From contig JBOHBN010000325.1 of assembly GCA_050698355.1 (NCBI GenBank), positions 1 to 37,675 on the forward strand: a stretch of 37,675 nt of DNA. The letters are read 5' to 3'. Under the pieces are notes generated by a model that was given only the letters and a program-made list of their open reading frames with translations, was not told where the DNA came from and did not search any database. The stretch comes from JBOHBN01 sp050698355. GTDB lineage: Bacteria > Actinomycetota > Actinomycetes > Streptosporangiales > WHST01. Of this stretch, positions 32,777-37,675 are shown piece after piece. A program made the translations under genes and the position numbers. Position 1 is the stretch's first letter. Every line of letters starts with the position of its first letter.

Positions 32777-33784
32777 TTAGGGCCGTACCAGCACGCCGTT
32801 CGACGGTTCGTGCAGCATGGTGCCGAGCCGGGCGGTGCTGGCGTCGTCGGCATAGCTGTCCGGGGGCAGGTCGGGCAGGTAGCGATGGAACAGCAGCTCG
32901 TTTCGGTCCCGGTAGCAGTCCAGGATGCGCTGCCGCACTCTGGTCGGCATGAACCGGCACGCGCGCTGGTCGGCCGCAGCAAAATGCTCGAGCAGGAAGT
33001 CGCGCACCTGCGCGCGTTCCTGCGCGTCGTCGAGGTGGGGGTTCATCGCCAGCGCGATACGCAGGCCGCGGCGCGAGTAGACCCGGTGTACGGACAGGTC
33101 GGCGACAACGGCCACCAGGTCGAAGAGCCCCCCCAGGCCGACCGCGCTGAGGAAGTCGTCAACGAACGCCGCCCTACCTGCGGCGGCCAGCTCGATCGGG
33201 CGGACCGTGACGTCGGTCACCTGCGGCAGCGCCTGCACCCGCTCGACGAGTTCGACGTAGTCGACGACCGGGCGTAACCGGTACGGGAACTGCGTGGCGA
33301 AGTCGTGGTGGCGGCCCTTCTGCACCTCGCGCAGGTAGGAGTACTCCAGCAGGCGATCCTGGCGCTGGACGTACAGGACGATCCGTATCCGAGCGGCGCC
33401 GAGCGCCTCGATCACCTGAGCCACGGCCGGCACGGTCTGCGGCCGGAATCCGGAGCCGTCGCCCGGCCCGATGTTCTCGCGCCCCACCAGATGGTCGCTC
33501 GATACGAGAACCGTGCCGGGCGTTCCACCGGCGGCTACGACCTCGGCCCGCTCGCGGGTCACCGCGTCGGCGAGTTCCCGCGCGAACGCCGGGGCCTGCC
33601 CGGCGTCGGCCGCGGCGTCGCTTGCCCAGCCCGCCGCGTGCGTAAGCCCGCCGATCCGCTCCTGTCCGATGTAGGTGATCCCGTGCGCGCGCAGCTGCGG
33701 GCGTAACCGGGACAGGGCGCGCTGCAGCATCCGCGCGCCGCTTTGTTGCATGCCGATGTGCAGTACGGCGTCGACGTCGCTCAT
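32777..33784 (-). CDS. Sulfotransferase-like protein with degenerate PAPS loop
   Basis: Protein of 335 aa, paralogous to the next upstream gene. Shared blocks are the N-terminal VLHIGMQQSGARMLQRALSR, RIVLYVQRQDRLLEYSYLRE and RRGLRIALAMNPHLDDAQER. In sulfotransferases the first block is the 5'-phosphosulfate-binding loop (PKTGT type). Here it reads MQQSGAR, without the lysine, so PAPS binding may be lost. No signal peptide or membrane segment is seen. Its start overlaps the stop of the upstream paralogue by 4 nt (33781-33784). It is the last gene of the three-gene operon with the Stealth protein. A sugar- or lipid-directed role in surface polymer decoration is inference; a regulatory pseudoenzyme is equally possible. 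Confidence 0.72.
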   Translation of the reverse strand: MSDVDAVLHIGMQQSGARMLQRALSRLRPQLRAHGITYIGQERIGGLTHAAGWASDAAADAGQAPAFARELADAVTRERAEVVAAGGTPGTVLVSSDHLVGRENIGPGDGSGFRPQTVPAVAQVIEALGAARIRIVLYVQRQDRLLEYSYLREVQKGRHHDFATQFPYRLRPVVDYVELVERVQALPQVTDVTVRPIELAAAGRAAFVDDFLSAVGLGGLFDLVAVVADLSVHRVYSRRGLRIALAMNPHLDDAQERAQVRDFLLEHFAAADQRACRFMPTRVRQRILDCYRDRNELLFHRYLPDLPPDSYADDASTARLGTMLHEPSNGVLVRP

Positions 33785-34683
33785 CGTGCCGCCACCTCGG
33801 GTGCCGCGCTCATCAGTCGCTCACCGGGTCCACCCGCAACGATCTGCTCGTACTCGCCGTCGTAGCGCTCGCGCAACCACGCTCGCTGCTCGTCGGTGAG
33901 CAGCGCCGGCCGGGGATACCGCACGTTGGAGAAGTGACTCTGCAGGAACCGGCGCATCAGCCTGCGCTCAGTGCTCGACCTCAGCTGCGGGTTGGCTGCG
34001 AGCGCCATCCGCAGCCCCTTCTCCGAGATGCTGGGGTTGCGCCGGGGCGAGTACTCGATGTCGAACGGGTGGCGTGGGTCGATGCGGGCGAAGAACGCAC
34101 GGATGTACGCGTCCTGCCCGCCCGCGAGCAGGCGGAAGTCCAGCACCTCCACCCTGTCGCGGCCGAACCTCTCGTACAGCTTGTCCACGAGGGGAGTCCA
34201 GGAGAGGGTGTCCAGGTCGAGGCGGTCGAGCCAGGCGGCGAAGCTCAGGTGGCCGCCCTCGTGCACCGACTGAAGGTAGTACGACTCGAGCAGCTCGTCC
34301 TGCGGCCGGATGGACAGGACGACCTTGGCGCGGTTTCGGGGCAGTGCCCCTGCGAGGGCGTCGATGAGCTTGGGTGCGCGCGGGTAGAGGTGCGCACCAC
34401 CGTCGGTGAACGGCCGGCCCAGCGTGTTCTCGTGGGAGACGACGAGAAGCCTGAACCAGGGGACCCGCAACGGTCGCTGTACCAGCGCGGACACCGCATC
34501 CGGATCGGCGACCAGCTTGTCACCCCAGCCGATGTACCGGTTCGTCGCCGTACGGCTCATGTAGTAGATGCCGTGCTTTCGCAACAGCTCACGGTTGTCG
34601 CGCATGTACTTCTGCAGCAACGACGTGGCGGTCTTGTGCGCTCCCACATGGAACGCCACCGTCTTGTCAAGCACGGACCACAT
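33781..34683 (-). CDS. Sulfotransferase-like protein
   Basis: Protein of 300 aa with an N-terminal TVAFHVGAHKTATSLLQKYM, a recognisable 5'-phosphosulfate loop of the sulfotransferase fold (K, T, T kept), followed by VVSHENTLGRPF, KVVLSIRPQDELLESYYLQS (3'-phosphate region with conserved arginine and serine-like positions) and KGLRMALAANPQLRSSTERR. It would transfer sulfate from PAPS to a carbohydrate or lipid acceptor. Its start overlaps the end of the Stealth gene by 17 nt (34667-34683) and its stop overlaps the next paralogue by 4 nt, so the three are translated as a unit. No export signal. Family assignment comes from motifs only. Confidence 0.75.
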   Translation of the reverse strand: MWSVLDKTVAFHVGAHKTATSLLQKYMRDNRELLRKHGIYYMSRTATNRYIGWGDKLVADPDAVSALVQRPLRVPWFRLLVVSHENTLGRPFTDGGAHLYPRAPKLIDALAGALPRNRAKVVLSIRPQDELLESYYLQSVHEGGHLSFAAWLDRLDLDTLSWTPLVDKLYERFGRDRVEVLDFRLLAGGQDAYIRAFFARIDPRHPFDIEYSPRRNPSISEKGLRMALAANPQLRSSTERRLMRRFLQSHFSNVRYPRPALLTDEQRAWLRERYDGEYEQIVAGGPGERLMSAAPEVAAR

Positions 34684-36445
34684 CGGTCACCCTTCCAACC
34701 GCGTGGTGCTTGATCGTCTTGGTGCGGTATGCGCTCGCCTCCGCGCGTTCGAAGCTGCTCGCCAGCGGGAAGTAGTCGTCGAGGAAGCGCTGGAGCAGCC
34801 GGACGGACTCCTCAGGGTCGGTCTCGGTCAGCTCGGTCTGGTTGATGCAGAACGTGTCGTACTTGCGCTTGTCGAGCAGCTGCGCGAGGCGCCGTTCCAC
34901 TGTCGCTCCACCCAGGTCGACGTAGGTGTATGCGATCGACCCCGGTACGGCCCGTCCGGTCGCGTATGCGTAGTAGTGGTGCAGCGAGCTGGCGATCGCG
35001 ATGTCGGACCGGCTGCGAAACGGTGCACAGGCTGTTGCCGCGAACGCCTCCTGGAAGTCCTCGGCCATGTCGCGCAACACCGAGGCCCGTAGCGCGTATG
35101 GCGTGTGCTGGAACCTGTTGGTGACGGTCACGCCGAACCGCGAGGCGATCAGGTCGCGGTTGTTCTTCGCTGCGGTCATGACCGGGGAGTCCTCCAGGTT
35201 CTGCGGGAACTCTCCGATCTTCACTGTCGAGGCGAAGAACCGCGCCATCCCGTTGCTCAAGAAGAACAGGTTCGGCTCCACCGGACGGCCGAGGAAGAAG
35301 TCGTCGTTGAAGTAGATGAAATGCTCGCTCACGCCCGGAAGCCGGTACAGCTGCGACTCGATGGCGTGCGAGTTGAAGGTCGGCAGCGCCGTGGAGTCGG
35401 CGAACAGCTCGCGATGGCTCACCACGCGGATCCGCGGGTTATCGGTGTCGAGCCAGTCGGGCACCTGGTCGTCGGTCACCAGGTAGACCCGGCGGATCCA
35501 CGGCGCGAACATCTCGAGCGAACGCAACGAGTACCGTAGCTCGTCGTGCGAGTCGTAGCGGCACACGGCAGCCGTGTGCTCGGGCAGGGCCGTGTTGTCC
35601 AGGGCGGCGAGCCTGCGGAGCTTGCGCTGTTGCCAGGCCGGGTCGTCGCCGTCGACCCACGTGTAGACGGCGTCGACCGGGAACCTCGTACGGAACAGGT
35701 GGGGTCGGCCGGCCACCGACGCGACCGGTCTGGGCCGCCCGTCGACGTCCTTGCGTGCAGACCGTTCGAGCGGGGCGATCGCCGCGGTCCACGGGTTCGA
35801 TCGCACCGCGCGCAGCGCGCCGACCGCGAGAGCCTCGCCGTACGAGTAGACCTCACCGTCTGCCGTCACCGCGTCCCAGAACTCCACCGTGCATGCGAGC
35901 TCCGGCCCGGACAGCAAGGCACCGGAGCCCGTTCCCCAGAACTCGAACACCTTCAGCGCCTTGGAGTACTGGTTCGTCGCGAGCCGCCGCGGCGGGCGTG
36001 GCCTCCCGTCGCCGCCGGGGATGAGCACGTACACCGGCCTGTCGGCCTGAGCGCGCAGCGCGGCAAGCACGCGTTGCCGGTCGGACGCGGCGACCACCAG
36101 CCTCCTGTCGAGACCATCGGTCGCGAGCGCCGTGTACGGGATGGCATCCGACTCCAGCGCGTCCGCCACGAGCGCGACGTTGCTCGCCGCCACCTCGTCC
36201 CAACGGTAGGCGGTGGCCGATCGCGCCACGTAGGTCCGGCCCCGCGATGTGACGGCTGTCCGCAGCGGACCTGCCTGACCTGCGACGCGCCTGCGTAGGC
36301 GCTCCCGGCGCCCGGCCAGCCGGGTACGGTGCGCCAACAGGTCCCTGGCGGCGGCACGTTGGAGCGCCGCGCGGAACCGGTCGGGCGTGGTCCGGACGAT
36401 CGCGCGGCGTGCACTCAGCGGTACCAGCTCCTGTACCGGACCCAC
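34667..36445 (-). CDS. Stealth-family capsule polysaccharide phosphotransferase
   Basis: Protein of 592 aa with all four Stealth regions: CR1 FPVDAVYTWVDGDDPAW (255-271), CR2 from SHDELRYSLRSLEMFAPWIR through HRELF and LPTFNSHAIES to FIYFNDDFFLG (299-386), CR3 GVTVTNRFQHTPYALR and SRSDIAIASSLHHYYAYATG (438-500), CR4 FCINQTELTETDPEESVRLL (532-551). Stealth enzymes transfer hexose-1-phosphate to build phosphodiester-linked polysaccharides in cell envelopes. The N-terminal ~250 residues are an extra domain with basic helices, common in actinobacterial members. GTG start at 36445 with GGGA and GGTGGGA upstream. It heads the operon with the two sulfotransferase-like genes. The upstream 36480-36545 stretch is AT-richer than its surroundings and may hold the promoter. 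Confidence 0.92.
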   Translation of the reverse strand: MGPVQELVPLSARRAIVRTTPDRFRAALQRAAARDLLAHRTRLAGRRERLRRRVAGQAGPLRTAVTSRGRTYVARSATAYRWDEVAASNVALVADALESDAIPYTALATDGLDRRLVVAASDRQRVLAALRAQADRPVYVLIPGGDGRPRPPRRLATNQYSKALKVFEFWGTGSGALLSGPELACTVEFWDAVTADGEVYSYGEALAVGALRAVRSNPWTAAIAPLERSARKDVDGRPRPVASVAGRPHLFRTRFPVDAVYTWVDGDDPAWQQRKLRRLAALDNTALPEHTAAVCRYDSHDELRYSLRSLEMFAPWIRRVYLVTDDQVPDWLDTDNPRIRVVSHRELFADSTALPTFNSHAIESQLYRLPGVSEHFIYFNDDFFLGRPVEPNLFFLSNGMARFFASTVKIGEFPQNLEDSPVMTAAKNNRDLIASRFGVTVTNRFQHTPYALRASVLRDMAEDFQEAFAATACAPFRSRSDIAIASSLHHYYAYATGRAVPGSIAYTYVDLGGATVERRLAQLLDKRKYDTFCINQTELTETDPEESVRLLQRFLDDYFPLASSFERAEASAYRTKTIKHHAVGRVTDVVRA

Positions 36446-36626
36446 CGTCCCACCGTCCCTTGTCCTGATCTCGCGGGGGTTACAGTACGCAGACGCGTCG
36501 TTTCGTACCTTGGTTGACGAGTTTCATAACAAACCGACGACGATGTGATCTTCCGACCTATCGCCAGTAGGGGCGCCCCCGGCGCGTCTGCCGGGCGTGC
36601 CTGCCGGCGGTTGCCACCATGGGTAA

Positions 36627-37675
36627 GTGACGGTCATCGCCGAGCCGAGTACGGGCCGCAGTGACAGACCCCCGCCGCCGGGCGCGGGCCGGTTCATCGT
36701 GTGCGGGGTGCTGGCGGCGCTGCGGGCGTTCGTCCTCGGCCTCGTGCCGTGCATGCTCGCCGGCATGGTGGTGGTTGCGAGCGGCGGTGATTCGCCGACG
36801 CTCACCGGCGTGGTCGGGCTCGGCGGCGACATCTGGCTCGCCTGCCACCACATCCCGCTGGCGCTACCCGACGGCACCTTCTCGCTGTTGCCGCTCGGCC
36901 TGGTCGCCTTACCGGCGCTGCTGCTCGTACGGGCCGGGTGCCGCCTCGCCCGCGAGGTGGGCGCGGCCGGCCTGCGCAGGGCAGGGCTCGCCACGCTCGC
37001 GCTCGCCGTGCCGTACGCGCTCGCCGCGCTCGTGCTGGCCCTGGCCACGCTCGCCCAGGACACCTACGCCGACCCGCTGGCCGCGGCCGCAGGCACGGCA
37101 CTCCTCGCGTTGCTGGCCGGCGGGTACGGCGTTCTTCGCGGTGCGCGCGCAGGCAGCCGCCTCCTCGCCCTGCTTCCCGGCCCGAGCCGATCGCTGCTCG
37201 TCGCCGCCGCGGGCGCGGTCGCCACGCTGCTGCTCGCCGGCGCGGTGCTCCTCGCCGGCATGCTCGCCGTGCGGGTGATCGAGGTGCGCGACATCACCGC
37301 CTCGCTGCACGCCACCGGGCTCGCGGGCGTCCTGCTGTTCCTGCTCGGCGCGGCGTACGTGCCGAACGCGGTGCTGTTCGCGGTCGGGTACGCCGCCGGG
37401 CCCGGCTTCTCCCTCGGTGCCGGCAGCCTGATCGCGCCCTGGCACTACCTGGCCGGGCCGGTGCCGGCGTTCCCGCTGCTCGGCGCGGTGCCGGAGGGGC
37501 AACCCCCTGGGCCGGCCTGGGCGGTACTGCTGGGACCCGCGCTCGCCGGCGTGGTCGCCGGCACCCTGCTGGTCAGGCAGGCGCTGCCCCGGTCGCTGCC
37601 GCGGGCGGCGTTGTGGGGGCTCGCACCGGGGCCTCTCACCGGCCTCGCGGCCGCCGCCCTCGCTGCCCTCGCAGG
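36627..37675 (+). CDS. DUF6350 membrane protein, PerM-like, 3' end cut by window
   Basis: Integral membrane protein, first 349 codons visible, open to the window edge. It begins MTVIAEPSTGRSDRPPPPGA, then shows at least eight hydrophobic segments rich in Ala, Leu and Val. The conserved stretch YVPNAVLFAVGYAAGPGFSL, GAGSLIAPW and VPAFPLLGAVPEG is the mark of DUF6350. In mycobacteria the homologue PerM, also next to sucCD and upstream of purN-purH, supports cell division and membrane integrity. The GTG at 36627 lacks a Shine-Dalgarno, and CACCAT ends 6 nt upstream. A tiny frame (ATG-GGT-AAG-TGA, 36619-36630) overlaps the start and is probably chance. purN and purH are expected beyond the edge. 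Confidence 0.88.
   Translation, partial: MTVIAEPSTGRSDRPPPPGAGRFIVCGVLAALRAFVLGLVPCMLAGMVVVASGGDSPTLTGVVGLGGDIWLACHHIPLALPDGTFSLLPLGLVALPALLLVRAGCRLAREVGAAGLRRAGLATLALAVPYALAALVLALATLAQDTYADPLAAAAGTALLALLAGGYGVLRGARAGSRLLALLPGPSRSLLVAAAGAVATLLLAGAVLLAGMLAVRVIEVRDITASLHATGLAGVLLFLLGAAYVPNAVLFAVGYAAGPGFSLGAGSLIAPWHYLAGPVPAFPLLGAVPEGQPPGPAWAVLLGPALAGVVAGTLLVRQALPRSLPRAALWGLAPGPLTGLAAAALAALA

Noticed and set aside
36619..36630. Four-codon leader frame ATG-GGT-AAG-TGA overlapping the DUF6350 start
   Set aside because: It could be a coupling leader peptide, but such a short frame arises by chance and the -10-like hexamer just before the GTG explains the start better.

Overview
The window is GC-rich throughout, with strong third-position GC, GTG starts next to ATG, and an actinobacterial gene set: DUF6350, DUF1707, LytR-CpsA-Psr, PspC-linked NarL-type signalling, a DUF222/13E12 relic and a ChoD-like oxidoreductase. 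The order pcrA/uvrD1 - sucC - sucD - DUF6350 is the one I know from Mycobacterium and Streptomyces, so most of the window looks like conserved chromosome of an actinomycete. I cannot name the genus. I see no insertion sequence, prophage, CRISPR array, rRNA or tRNA.

Layout. 1-5108 (+): 3' part of an HPr-Enzyme I fusion of the PTS, a GabD2-like aldehyde dehydrogenase and a ChoD-like GMC oxidoreductase, closed by a 19-bp perfect inverted repeat. 5173-7530 (-): Lon protease with a degenerate HspR-type (HAIR) site. 7531-9946: a decayed stretch with a broken methyltransferase, an intact alpha/beta hydrolase (8147-9016) and a DUF222/HNH relic, followed by a phased repeat cluster. 9947-12012: OsmC-like protein and a divergent N-acyl-D-amino-acid deacylase. 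12022-16560: glycerol block, with glpF (-) divergent from glpK-glpD (+). 16633-18843: guaA and an MBL-fold hydrolase. 19061-24033: envelope block with an LCP ligase, a PspC/toastrack-type protein plus a small membrane protein, and a divergent PspC-histidine kinase with its NarL-type regulator. 24068-27221: PIG-L deacetylase and divergent pcrA. 27237-30546: OmpA-domain lipoprotein, DUF3592-like protein, stand-alone B12-binding subunit, DUF1707 protein. 30699-32755: sucCD. 32777-36445 (-): a translationally coupled operon of a Stealth-type phosphotransferase and two paralogous sulfotransferase-like proteins. 36627-end (+): DUF6350/PerM-like membrane protein.

How the genes fit. Glycerol enters through GlpF, is phosphorylated by GlpK and oxidised by GlpD. 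The PTS fusion at the left edge is of the type that often feeds dihydroxyacetone kinase, so that end may be part of the same C3 metabolism. The PspC divergon, LCP protein, OmpA lipoprotein and Stealth operon all concern the cell envelope.

The strongest signals beyond ordinary annotation are: (1) three intergenic hairpins of exactly 46 nt with the same CATA loop and compensatory arm changes; (2) the Stealth plus twin sulfotransferase-like operon set into an otherwise conserved locus, one twin having lost its PAPS-loop lysine; (3) a lipoprotein with an OmpA domain between two copies of a CLCS-containing module; (4) a group of genes without Shine-Dalgarno that carry a -10-like hexamer 6-7 nt before the start codon.
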